A DNA stretch of 64,000 nt, from NCBI GenBank assembly GCA_948567375.1, contig OX419759.1, positions 39,646,593 to 39,710,592 of the forward strand, read 5' to 3'. The DNA is from Lunularia cruciata. Lineage: Eukaryota > Streptophyta > Marchantiopsida > Lunulariales > Lunulariaceae. A program made the translations under genes and the position numbers. Below the pieces are notes generated by a model, which did not search any database, was not told where the DNA came from, and saw nothing but the letters and a program-made list of their open reading frames with translations. Below are positions 1-9,214 of the stretch, piece after piece. How positions within the stretch are numbered: position 1 is the stretch's first letter; every line of letters starts with the position of its first letter.

Positions 1-66
1 GGTCTTCAGCCTTACCATTGGCCAGCTTCTTCAATTGGTACTGGACATCAACTTCAGAGATGGTGG
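1..66 (-). pseudogene. LINE ORF2 fragment (start of RT domain)
   Basis: On the minus strand this short piece matches LINE A around 6460-6525, the stretch encoding KLANGKAEDL just before the reverse transcriptase core. It ends abruptly in the middle of the coding sequence, where plus-strand ORF2 C-terminal sequence begins. It is one tile of the rearranged 1-3196 region and may continue beyond the window edge. Confidence 0.75.
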
Positions 67-582
67 CTTCGCTTATGGCAGCAGCCCGGTACCAAGATGG
101 TGTTCTATCAGCAGTTTGTAAATCCTATGTTGGTGTATTGTGAGCAAGATTATCTTTTGGCTAGGATTTCTACTTCACTTAGACATGTTATTGCTTAATA
201 TAGAACTAGTTCTCATAGACTAGAAGTAGAACAAGGGCGTTTAATGATAATAGATAGAGCATTCCATGCAACTTTGCAAATTGTGTACTATGAGTAAAGT
301 TGAGGATGAGCACCATGTGTTTATTGTTTGCTCTTGTTACATGCAGATTGGAGTTAGACATGAGATAACTTGTAGTGATTTCTCAACTCTCTTACAAGTT
401 GAAGCTTTGGCATTAAGGAAGTATATGATAGAGATTAGTTTACATTGGACCAATTTGTTACATATTGGTTAGATGCTCTAGGCTTTGGCCTAGGCTCACA
501 TTTCATGTGTTCTGTATTGTGTTTCCAGCCTTTTGACTCTTTGGGTCTTCTAAGCTTTATATTTCATTGTTTTATTATTTCA
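67..582 (+). pseudogene. 5'-truncated LINE 3' end (ORF2 C-terminus, 3' UTR, tail)
   Basis: Matches LINE A from about 7920 to its tail: the ORF2 C-terminal region with LWQQPGTKMVFYQQ, an in-frame TAA after SLRHVIA, then the cysteine-histidine cluster CKLC..EDEHHV..CSCY. The ORF2 end lies at 470-472. The 3' UTR keeps the gactctttgggtctt block and ends in a decayed TTTCATTG tail around 562-582. A few bases are lost where the copy reads gggcgtttaatgataatag instead of ggacgttggcagcagatag. This is a dead fragment. Confidence 0.85.
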
Positions 583-1112
583 AAAGATTGATCAGATCAG
601 CATTGTCTGACAAAAGCTTAGCGCTGGAGTACTTGGTATGTGTGAGCCCATGAACATTCCAAAACAACACTCTAAGGGTCTTGAATTGCTATGCAATAGC
701 TGATAATTTCTTTTGAGTAATCACAACTCTGTTATCTCTCAAGAATGCAACAAAACCTGCTTGTTGAGCCTCCTTCACTTTTACTAACTCTCCCTTCTTT
801 GCTTGCCATTGGAGAGGTGTGAGATCCAACCAGATACGCTGCCCCTTCAGTATAGCCTTGTTATCCATTACTGCATTCCTTTGAGTTTTTGAGCCAAACC
901 TCACCAAAATGCTTCTTGGTTGTGCACCTTGTTGTCCTAATCTATATGCTTGCAAAATCTGAGGATCATGGACTCTCAAAGAATCAGCAATAAACTCACA
1001 CACTATGGCCTTGGTGTTTTCCTTCTCACTCTTTGGCAAACCTTAAATCCTCAAGTTCTTCATTTTGACCAATTGGTTCTTCTTCTCATGCTCTTGCAAG
1101 TAAGAGATTTGA
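583..1112 (-). pseudogene. LINE ORF1 C-terminus plus start of ORF2
   Basis: On the minus strand this is the C-terminal RNA-binding half of ORF1 (about 689-1110), ending in the family stop TAG at 691-689. It continues without a frame change into the first ORF2 codons (FWNVHGL) down to about 583. It keeps the context GCA TAG CAA TTC found in copies A, B and C, so it is a fourth independent witness of the same-frame ORF1-UAG-ORF2 arrangement. Both ends are broken, and the coding sequence lacks one codon where WLDPDLTP became WLDLTP. Confidence 0.85.
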
Positions 1113-1127
1113 GTAACAAACAAAGTA

Positions 1128-1221
1128 AAGTAACAAACAACAATGAAGTAAGGTGTGGCAACTCCTCCAATCCTCAGCCATTGGTATTGTCCACTTGAAT
1201 CTTGACCTATCAAAGAGACTG
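1128..1221 (-). pseudogene. LINE ORF2 endonuclease fragment
   Basis: A piece of about 90 bp matching LINE A 5345-5440 in reverse orientation (SLIGQDSSGQY, LRIGGVATP). The preceding 1113-1127 is a short AT-rich joint containing an acaaacaaagtaaag-like duplication. The fragment abuts an oppositely oriented ORF1 fragment at 1222, so neither piece can belong to a simple insertion. Confidence 0.75.
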
Positions 1222-1608
1222 AGAACCAACAAGTCAGATTGAAGAACTTGAGGATTTCTGGTTTGCCAGAGACTGAGAAGGAAGACACCAAGGCCATAGT
1301 GTGTGAGTTTCTTACTGATTCTTTGAGAGTCCATGATCCTCAGATTTTGCAAGCATATAGATTGGGACAACAAGGTGCACAACCAAGAAGCATTTTGGTG
1401 AGGTTTGGCTCAGAAACTCAGAGGAATTCAGTGATGGCAAACAAGGCTATACTGAAGGGGCGGCGTCTCTGGTTGGATCCTGATCTCACATCTCTCCAAT
1501 GGCAAGCAAAGAAGGGAGAATTAACAAAGGTGAAGGAGGCTCAACAAGCAGGTTTTGTTGCATTCTTGAGAGACAATAGAGTTGTGATCACCCAAAGGAA
1601 ATTGTCAA
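1222..1608 (+). pseudogene. LINE ORF1 C-terminal fragment
   Basis: An open stretch matching the second half of ORF1: KNLRISGLPETEKEDTK, VCEFLTDSLRVHD, QAYRLGQQGAQPRSILVRF, and AFLRDNRVVITQ. No stop interrupts it. It stops at the last ORF1 codons (KLS), where the sequence joins an inverted copy of the LINE tail repeat (tgaacaa units). It probably represents a piece captured during a complex insertion rather than a gene. Confidence 0.8.
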
Positions 1609-3030
1609 TGAACAATGAACAATGAAATATAAAGCCCGAAAGACCCAAAGAGTCAAAAGGCTGGAAACATAATACAAAACACACGAAATGTGAGCCTAGG
1701 CAAGGGCCTAGGGCATCTGACCAATCTATAACAAATTGGTCCGATGTAAACTAACCTCTGTCATGTACTTCCCTAACGCTAAAACTTCAACCTGTAAGAG
1801 AGTTGAGAAATCACTACATTCGGGGGTCTTTCGGGCTTTATATTTCATTGTTCATTGTCATTGTTCATTGTACAAGTAATCTGATGTCTAACTCTAATCT
1901 GCATGTAACAAGGGCAAACAATCAACACATGATGCTCATCCTCAACTTTGCTCATAGTACACAATGAAACAATGAAACAATGACACAATGAAACACAATT
2001 TGCAAAAACAATGAAACAATGAAACAATGAAACACAATTTGCAAAGTCTCATGGAGTGCTCTATCTGCTGCCAACGTCCTTGTTCTACTTCTAGTCTATG
2101 AGAACTAGTTCTATATTGAGCAATAACATGTCTAAGTGAAGTAGAAATCCTAGCCAATAGATAATCTTGCTCACAATACACCAACATAGGATTTACAAAC
2201 TGCTGATAGAACACCATCTTGGTACCGGGCTGTTGCCATAAGCAAAGTAAGAACTGCTCCTTGATCACTTCTCGTAGTGCAATAGGCTCCAACCTCTAAT
2301 GTCGCTCACAAACATTCCACATTGTGGCCCATGCAACCAGATCTGTATACCAACCGACAGATAGAGTGGCACAAAAAGCTTGGTAGGGAAGTCTCTCATG
2401 CTCCATGGACCTCACCTTAGTGGCATATGTGATAGCTAAAAACAAAGCTTCAGCCTCAAGAGGTAAAAACCCGGTTTCAGCAAGCATCAATACATAGGGA
2501 GTTTGAGTCCTCACCCCAAGTTCATCACACAAAAACAATTTCTGAACTTTCTCCACCTTTTGCCACCATGTCTTCTTAGTACCTGGACCCCAAATTTGAG
2601 CACCATAGAGAACCACCGGCTGCACAAGAGATCTGAACAACACCTTCTTCAACTCCCATGTGGTGAGGTGGGCAAGTCTAGAGCGGTTCATGAGTGAATA
2701 CAAAGCTCTAAAGCCTGCATTGATTCTCATCTTCACACAAGTGGACCAACTATAGTCATGAGAAAACTCAAGGCCCAAGTACTTGTAAGAAGAAACCTGT
2801 TCCAATTGCTGTCCATAAAAAAAGAAAGGTGTGACACCTTTAGAACCCACCACAATGACCTTGGACTTGTCAAGGTTCACCTCCATCTTTGTTTGATTGC
2901 AAAAGCAAAGTAGAGAATCCAACAGCTTCTGAAAACTCTGTGGATTTGTGGAGAGAAGCACTACATCATGTGCATAAAGGAGTGCATGTATCATCAAAGA
3001 GCCAACCTGTACACCTGTAGCTCCAGCTTC
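1609..3030 (-). pseudogene. 5'-truncated LINE (RT domain to tail) with internal tail-repeat insertions
   Basis: A minus-strand LINE 3' half. It begins in the RT domain just before the catalytic box, at MEAGATGVQ (about 3030), and ends in the tail at about 1609-1630. The RT box reads YAHD where copies A, B and C have YADD, so it is catalytically dead. Two alien stretches interrupt the ORF2 C-terminus: about 1823-1870 is a piece of LINE 3' UTR plus tail in the opposite orientation, and about 1966-2040 is an expansion of caatgaaa units that also duplicates cacaatttgcaaa. Confidence 0.8.
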
Positions 3031-3196
3031 CATGAACAATGAACAATGAACCTGAAACTCCTTATGAACCTGTAGCTCCAGCTCCACCTGTAGCTCCAGC
3101 TTCCATGAACAATGAACATGAAACTCCTTATGTATTCCTGCTTGCTGAAACAGGATTTTTACCTCTTGAGCACCTTATCAAAGGCCTTCCTGATTG
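3031..3196. repeat. Patchwork of very short LINE-derived tiles
   Basis: The phrases cctgtagctccagc and ccatgaacaatgaac recur here two or three times. A plus-strand piece of ORF2 follows (about 3120-3170, FLLAETGFLPLE), then a 24-bp minus-strand piece (KAFDKV, 3171-3194), and then the GGAGT repeats that open LINE A. Tile sizes are 20-50 bp. Nothing here is a gene. Confidence 0.6.
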
Positions 3197-3282
3197 TGGA
3201 GTGGAGTGGAGTGGAGTTTCGAAAGTTTGAGAGGAGAGGAGTCCCGAAAGTTTGAGAAGCTATATCTCCCTACATACATGTT

Positions 3283-4254
3283 CAAACGTTGCGGTTTTGG
3301 TCTCGTTTGAAGCGCCTTGCCAAGACCTTTCCATAGCCACCAAGATTGTGTCATTCTGAGCTTTGAGCGAAACGTTATGAGTGATTGAAATTTCTGACAC
3401 AGGAGCTAGACTTGAGAGTTCGAATCTTCATCATATGGTGTCCAAATGGAGTGATTTTTGTGGCATTAGAAGCGCCTTTGGAAGCTCTTTTGATTGATAC
3501 TACGCTGGCTTGCAGAGCACATACACAAAGAAAGTTATAAAGATTCGAATTCTGCCATCTCTCGTAGATTTTAGGGTTTGAGCTCAATTTTCAACACCTT
3601 GTAACTTTTTGGTTCCATGTCCAAATCTTTCAATCTTGGACTCATTGGAAAGAGCTGTGAGAGGGCTTTCTTTTGAACTCCTGGTTGCTGAAGTTGGAGT
3701 TCTGTGAAAGAAGTTTCAAAATTCATCAATCTGTGTTCTTGTGCGGTTGGTGGTACTCAAATCTGCAACTTTCAGAGGCTGGAACTTTGGACTCACATCT
3801 TCAAATGAGGTGATCTTGGACGCATTAGAAGCATCTTGTCAAGAGCTATTGATTGAAATTCATTTCATAGAATTTGAAGCTTTGTGCTTGCAGTTATGAG
3901 CATTTGAATTCTGTGATTCAATGAGGTTTAGAAGTTTCCATCGAGAACTCTAGAGGCCATAACTTCATGTCTATTGGCTCAAATGACTTCATTTTTGATT
4001 CATTGGATAGAATTTCTCAAGAGCTTTTGATTGAGTCATCTATTGTAGATTTTAAAGTACTGTAGCCAAGGTTATGAATTTTCGAAATCTGTAGGATTTC
4101 AAAATTTTCATGTAAGAAAAACTCAAATTCAAAAGTTTATAACTTTTGATTTACAAGTCCAAAGGAGTTGATTTTTGGTGTAGAGCTATTGGTGTTCATA
4201 GAGTGTGAGTGAACCAGAGGATACATTCTCATAGTATCTGTTAGAAATTTTAGA
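3283..4254 (+). repeat. Modular 5' UTR of LINE A, six modules with 160-180 bp spacing
   Basis: A degenerate motif (caaatg, a GTGAT-like block, a cattaga-like block, then agagc and a ttgattga-like block) recurs with its first base at 3283, 3443, 3622, 3802, 3980 and 4160. The intervals are 160, 179, 180, 178 and 180. Modules are only loosely similar, and no long open frame runs through them. The arrangement resembles the monomer arrays that serve as promoters in rodent L1 elements; a promoter role here is inference. ORF1 starts 95 bases after the last anchor, as in copy C. Confidence 0.75.
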
Positions 4255-5094
4255 ATGGAAGCTTCCAAGATCATGCAAGACATTGCTGAGATAGCTTCAA
4301 AACAGCAACAGCTTGCTGAAATGTATAGAAAAGCAAATGACTTCCACAAGGAACTCAAGAGCTATTTTGCCCCCATGTCTCAATGCATGAACACTCTTAT
4401 GGCAGATTTGCAAACCGTAAGAGTTGATGTCTTGACTGTGAAAGAATCTCTGAATTTGATCACCGTAGATATCCAAGAACTCAAGAAGAGTAGCAATTTG
4501 ATGTTAGACTCCACCAAGGGTATGGTGGATGCTACTGAGAAGGTTGCTTCCTTGGGAGCACAAGCCACCAACATTGCTTCACAAAATGGAGGGCTGCAAG
4601 AGATGGTTGACACATTAGAGGTCAAGATGAAGTCATATGCTGAAGCTACGAAGGTGGCTCAAATCTCTTACTTGCAAGAGCATGAGGTTGAGAAGGAGAA
4701 CCAATTGGTGAGAATGAAGAACTTGAGGATTTCAGGTTTGCTTGAGATTGAGAAGGAAAACACCAAGGCCATAGTGTGTGAGTTTATTGCTGATTCTTTG
4801 AGAGTCCATGATCCTCAGATTTTGCAAGCCTATAGATTGGGACAACAAGGTGCACAACCAAGAAGCATTTTGGTGAGGTTTGGCTCAGAAACTCAAAGGA
4901 ATGCAATGATGGGGAACAAAGCTATACTAAAGGGGCGGCGTATCTGGTTGGACCCTGATCTCACACCTCTCCAATGGCAAGCAAAGAAGGGAGAATTAGC
5001 AAAAGTGAAGGAGGCTCAACAAGCAGGTTTTGTTGCATTCTTGAGAGATAATAGAGCTGTGATTACTCAAAAGAAATTGTCAGCTATTGCATAG
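4255..5094 (+). CDS. LINE ORF1 protein (coiled coil plus RNA-binding domain), copy A
   Basis: An intact 279-residue frame starting at ATG 4255. Residues 1-135 are rich in regularly spaced hydrophobic residues and predicted to coil (KQQQLAEMYRKANDFHKELK; repeated S..L, V..L patterns). Residues about 155-270 resemble the RRM-like and C-terminal domains of animal L1 ORF1p (Transposase_22 type): NLRISGL, SILVRFGSETQRNA, WLDPDLTPLQWQAK, GFVAFLRDNRAVI. In L1 elements this protein trimerises and packages the RNA; that role is carried over from the family. There is no CCHC knuckle, unlike ORF1 of most seed-plant L1s. The TAG stop at 5092-5094 is followed in the same frame by ORF2. Of the ORF1 copies here, only this one is unbroken. 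Confidence 0.88.
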   Translation: MEASKIMQDIAEIASKQQQLAEMYRKANDFHKELKSYFAPMSQCMNTLMADLQTVRVDVLTVKESLNLITVDIQELKKSSNLMLDSTKGMVDATEKVASLGAQATNIASQNGGLQEMVDTLEVKMKSYAEATKVAQISYLQEHEVEKENQLVRMKNLRISGLLEIEKENTKAIVCEFIADSLRVHDPQILQAYRLGQQGAQPRSILVRFGSETQRNAMMGNKAILKGRRIWLDPDLTPLQWQAKKGELAKVKEAQQAGFVAFLRDNRAVITQKKLSAIA

Positions 5095-8000
5095 CAATTC
5101 CAGACCTTTAGAGTACTGTTTTTGAATGTTCATGGGCTCACACATACCAAGTACTCCAGCGCTAAGCCTTTGTGGGATGATGCTCATCTGATCAATCTTG
5201 TGGAGACATGGGAACATGAAGGAAACACCATTCAAGACATTGAAGGATTCACTCTTGTTGGTTCAACCTGGAACAAGCGGAGACAACACAAAGGAAGGGG
5301 CTTTGGAGGTATTGCTACTTACGTCAGATTTGGCTTTGAGAAATCAATCTCTTTGATAGGTCAAGATTCAAGTGGACAATACCATTGGCTGAGGATTGGA
5401 GGAGTTGCCACACCTTGCTTCATTGCTGTTTGTTACTTTGCCCCGTTGACATCACCAATCTATTCAAGTGGACTTCTCAACACCATGCAGCCTTTCCATT
5501 CCTTGACGAAGGATGTGTTAGAGTTTCAAAGTAAAGGTGCAGTCCTTGTTCTTGGTGATTTCAATGCTAGGATCCAAGCCTCTCAGATCCCTGACTTGAG
5601 CGACCTTGAGAATGATCCTTTCCACAGCTTGATAGACCATTCCAGTGCTTGGTCACGCTCTTCCAAAGATCCTATGTCCAATTCCATGAGTGAGCACTTT
5701 TTGAGCTTTGGTGCCAATTGTAGCTTGAAGATCTTGAATGGCCTTTCTCAATTTCCAGAAACTTGTAAAAGCACATGCTTTGCATCAGGTGGATCAAGCA
5801 CCATAGATTATATGCTCACTTCAGCTAATGATATCCATCTTGTCTCAGATTTTGCTGTTTTAGATCCTCAACCAGAATCAGACCATGCACCTCTATCTTG
5901 TACCATCCTTTTTCCTTGCCTCAATAGAACCACATTACCTATAGACCATGCTTTTAGAGGCAAACTTCGTCTAGATTTTCACAAGAGAGACTTGTACCAA
6001 CAAGCTATCCAAGAGAAATTGAGTTCTATGGAGTGGAGTTCTGATTTTCAACAACGTAGTGATCAATTGATTGAACTTCTTCAATCTACATCAACTTCTT
6101 TGTTTCCAAGAGGCTCCCACAGGAAGAGACTTGGTCTCCCTTGCAATAGATGGTATGATGCTGATTGCAAAATGGCAAGGATCAAAGCTATGGATAGATC
6201 TCTTGATCAGATTGCACAAAATCAAGCTTTTGTTTGATACAAAAAGTTGGTGAAGTGCAAAAAGCGGGCATTTCTAAGACTCAAAGGAGTTGAGTTGAGC
6301 ACTGAATTGAGTAGCAATCCCAAGGCTTTCTGGAAGAAAGTAACCATCAGATCTCCATCTCCATCGCTGGACCTGAATGAGCTTTGTGACTATGTGAAGG
6401 ATTTGTACTTTTTCCCAAATGCTCCAAGCATGGCACCTTGCCTTGGATCTGCTCTCACCATCTCTGAAGCTGATGTCAAGTACCAATTGAAGAAGTTGGC
6501 CAATGGTAAGGCTGAAGACCTTGATGGACTATGTGTTGAACTTCTGAAGTGGGGCGGTAGCCAACTGATTTCAATACTCACTTCTCATTTGAATGAGGCA
6601 ATCAAGTGTGGCTTTTCGGATAGATGGTGCTTCAAGAAGGTAGTTCCTATTCACAAGTCTGGCCAAAGAGATGTTGTCACCAATTACCGTACCATACTTG
6701 TTGGTAGTGTCTTTGCCAAGTTGTATGGTCGAATTTTGGAGTCAAGGTTGAGCACTTGGGCTGAAAAGCACAAAATTCCAGCTAAGTGCCAAGCTGGTTT
6801 CAGATAGGCTTTAGTACTTTGGACCACCTATTGGTACTTCATGTTTTGTGGTGCAAATCCAAGGGGGGTGGGAGAGCTCTCTATGTTGCCTTTATTGATT
6901 TCAGGAAGGCCTTTGATAAGGTCCTCAGGAAATCTCTAAGTGAGAGACTCATTGAAGTGGGTGTTTCAGCTGATCTGATTGGTGCTATCTCTAGACTCTA
7001 TGAGAAAGTGATTGTGAAACTTTCATCTTTGAGCTCTCAAGATGTCCTTAGCACAATGGGTGTGATCCAATGCTGCTCTCTGTCTCCAACTCTGTTCGGA
7101 ATCTTCATCGATGATCTAGAGAGTCTACTCATGGAAGCTAGAGCTACAGGTGTACAGGTTGGCTCTTTGATGATACATGCACTCCTTTATGCAGATGATG
7201 TAGTGCTTCTCTCCACAAATCCACAGAGTTTACAGAAGCTGTTGGATTCCCTACTTTGCTTTTGCAATCAAACAAAGATGGAGTTGAACCTTGACAAGTC
7301 CAAGGTCATTGTGGTGGGTTCTAAAGGTGTCACACCTTTCTTTTTTGATGGACAGCAATTGGAGCAGGTTTCTTCTTATAAGTACTTGGGCCTTGAGTTT
7401 TCTCATGACTATAGTTGGTCTACTTGTGTGAAGATGAGAATCAATGCAGGCTTTAGAGCTTTGTATTCACTCATGAACCGCAGTAGACTTGCTCACCTCA
7501 CCACATGGGAGTTGAAGAAGGTGCTGTTTAGATCTCTTGTGCAACCGGTGGTTCTCTATGGTGCTCAGATTTGGGGTCCAGGTACTAAGAAGACATGGTG
7601 GCAAAAGGTGGAGAAAGTTCAGAAATTGCTTTTGTGTGATGAACTTGGGGTGAGGACTCAAACTCCTTATGTATTCCTGCTTGCTGAAACAGGATTTTTA
7701 CCTCTTGAGGCTGAAGCTTTGTTTTTAGCTATCACATATGCCACTAAGGTGAGGTCCATGGAGCATGAGAGACTTCCCTACCAAGCTTTTTGTGCCACTC
7801 TATCTGTCGGTTGGTATACAGATCTGATTGCATGGGCCACAAGGTGGAATGTTTTTGAGCGACATTGGAGATTGGAGCCTATTGCACTTCGAGAAGTGAT
7901 CAAGGAGCAGTTCTTACTTCGCTTATGGCAGCAACCCGGTACCAAGATGGTGTTCTATCAGCAGTTTGTAAATCCTATGTTGGTGTATTGTGAGCAAGAT

Positions 8001-8309
8001 TATCTCTTGGCTAGGATTTCTACTTCATTGAGACATGTTATCGCTCAATATAGAACTAGTTCTCATAGACTAGAAGTAGAACAAGGACGTTGGCAGCAGA
8101 TAGAGCACTCCATGCGACTTTGCAAATTGTGTATTATGAGCAAAGTTGAGGATGAGCGTCATGTGTTTGTTGATTGCCCTTGTTACATGCAGATTAGAGT
8201 TAGACATCAGATTACTTGCAGTGACTTCTCAACTCTCTTACAGGTTGAAGCTTTAGCATTAGGGAAGTACATGACAGAAGTTACTTTACATCGGACCAAT
8301 TTGTTATAG
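5095..8309 (+). pseudogene. LINE ORF2 (endonuclease / reverse transcriptase), copy A, lightly damaged
   Basis: The frame directly follows the ORF1 TAG, with no intervening ATG; the first in-frame ATG is at 5485. The N-terminal APE-type endonuclease shows LNVHG (WNVHG in copies B and C), NLVETWEHE, LGDFNARI and SDHAPLS. The RT domain shows SGQRDVVTNYR, AFIDFRKAFDKV, IDDLESLL, YADDVVLL and YKYLGLEF. The C-terminus has a CKLC...EDERHV...CPCY cluster typical of LINE ORF2 ends. Two lesions break it: TGA at 6235-6237, and loss of one C near 6800 that moves the frame from 6807 to the one open to 8309. The RT motif VIQGCSLSP reads VIQCCSLSP. The protein would nick target DNA and copy the LINE RNA. 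Without the two lesions it would be about 1,070 residues. Confidence 0.9.
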
Positions 8310-8340
8310 ATTGGTCCGATGCCCTAGGCCCTTGCCTAGG
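8289..8340 (+). promoter_or_regulatory. Two 3' hairpins of the LINE RNA, the first spanning the ORF2 stop
   Basis: Hairpin 1 has 12-bp perfect arms (8289-8300 catcggaccaat; 8310-8321 attggtccgatg) and a 9-base loop that ends with the ORF2 TAG. Hairpin 2 has 7-bp arms (8323-8329 cctaggc; 8334-8340 gcctagg) and a 4-base loop. Both recur in the other LINE ends, for example 15530-15570. Stringent-type LINEs use 3' stem-loops for template recognition; that role is inferred here. Confidence 0.7.
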
Positions 8341-8406
8341 CTCACATTTCATGTGTTTTGTATTGTGTTTCCAGCCTTTTGACTCTTTGGGTCTTTCGGG
8401 CTTTAT

Positions 8407-8423
8407 ATTTCATTGTTTCATTG
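8407..8423 (+). repeat. LINE octamer tail (TTTCATTG units)
   Basis: The element ends in atttcattg followed by one more tttcattg unit rather than poly(A). Other copies have 7- or 8-base versions (ttcattg or tttcattg). The next base begins another, truncated LINE copy. Confidence 0.8.
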
Positions 8424-9143
8424 AGGCTGAAGCTTTGTTTTTAGCTATCACATATGCCACTAAGGTGAGGTCCATGGAGCATGAGAGACTTCCCTACCAA
8501 GCTTTTTGTGCCACTCTATCTGTTGGTTGGTATACAGATCTGATTGCATGGGCCACAAGGTGGAATGTTTCTGAGCGACATTGGAGATTGGAGCCTATTG
8601 CACTTCGAGAGGTGATCAAGGAGCAGTTTTTACTTCGCTTATGGCAGCAACCCGGTACCAAGATGGTGTTCTATCAGCAGTTTGTAAATCCTATGTTGGT
8701 GTATTGTGAGCAAGATTATCTCTTGGCTAGGATTTCTACTTCATTGAGACATGTTATCGCTCAATATAGAACTAGTTCTCATAGACTAGAAGTAGAACAA
8801 GGACGTTGGCAACAGATAGAGCACTCTATGCGACTTTGCAAATTGTGTATTATGAGCAAAGTTGAGGATGAGCATCATGTGTTTGTTGATTGCCCTTGTT
8901 ACATGCAGATTAGAGTTAGACATCAGATTACTTGCAGTGACTTCTCAACTCTCTTACAGGTTGAAGCTTTAGCATTAGGGAAGTACATGACAGAAGTTAC
9001 TTTACATCGGACCAATTTGTTATAGATTGGTCCGATGCCCTAGGCCCTTGCCTAGGCTCACATTTCATGTGTTTTGTATTGTGTTTCCAGCCTTTTGACT
9101 CTTTGGGTCTTTCGGGCTTTATATTTCATTGTTTCATTGTTTC
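8424..9143 (+). mobile_element. 5'-truncated LINE copy in head-to-tail tandem with copy A
   Basis: It begins exactly at the end of the copy A tail and carries ORF2 from EAEALFLAITYATK to the normal stop at 9023-9025 without interruption, then both 3' hairpins, the 3' UTR and a tail ending about 9143. It is almost identical to the matching part of copy A, so it is recent. The C-terminal CKLC..EDEHHV..CPCY cluster is intact. The open frame seen from 8351 simply reads through the 3' UTR of copy A and is not a larger gene. Confidence 0.85.
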
Positions 9144-9165
9144 AATGAACAATGAACAATGAAAT
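9144..9165 (-). repeat. Inverted LINE tail repeat
   Basis: Directly after the plus-strand tail comes the complementary repeat (tgaacaa units), so tails of opposite polarity face each other over about 40 bp. No minus-strand LINE body follows; LINE B sequence starts instead at about 9160. Confidence 0.6.
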
Positions 9166-9214
9166 CTGACAGAGGTTCAATACTTAAGAGATCTTTTCTT
9201 CATCATCATGAGTC

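Larger units (their letters stand above)
3197..8423 (+). mobile_element. LINE copy A, near full length
   Basis: An L1-like non-LTR retrotransposon running from a 5' GGAGT-repeat start through a modular 5' UTR, ORF1 and ORF2 to a 3' UTR with hairpins and a TTTCATTG tail. Copy C on the minus strand has the same start and the same module spacing, so 3197 is probably the true 5' end. Damage is light: one nonsense codon (6235-6237) and one single-base deletion (about 6800) in ORF2. No target duplication can be defined because both flanks are other copies of the same family: the patchwork upstream and a tandem truncated copy downstream. Confidence 0.9.

Noticed and set aside
7467..7661. 64-residue minus-strand frame recurring at 2503, 14487, 17425 and 44926 (other strand relations)
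   Set aside because: It is the antisense shadow of a conserved ORF2 stretch and appears wherever that stretch is present.
8351..9025. 224-residue open frame as a single gene
   Set aside because: It begins in the 3' UTR of LINE A and crosses the joint at 8424 into a separate truncated copy; only 8424-9025 is ORF2-derived.
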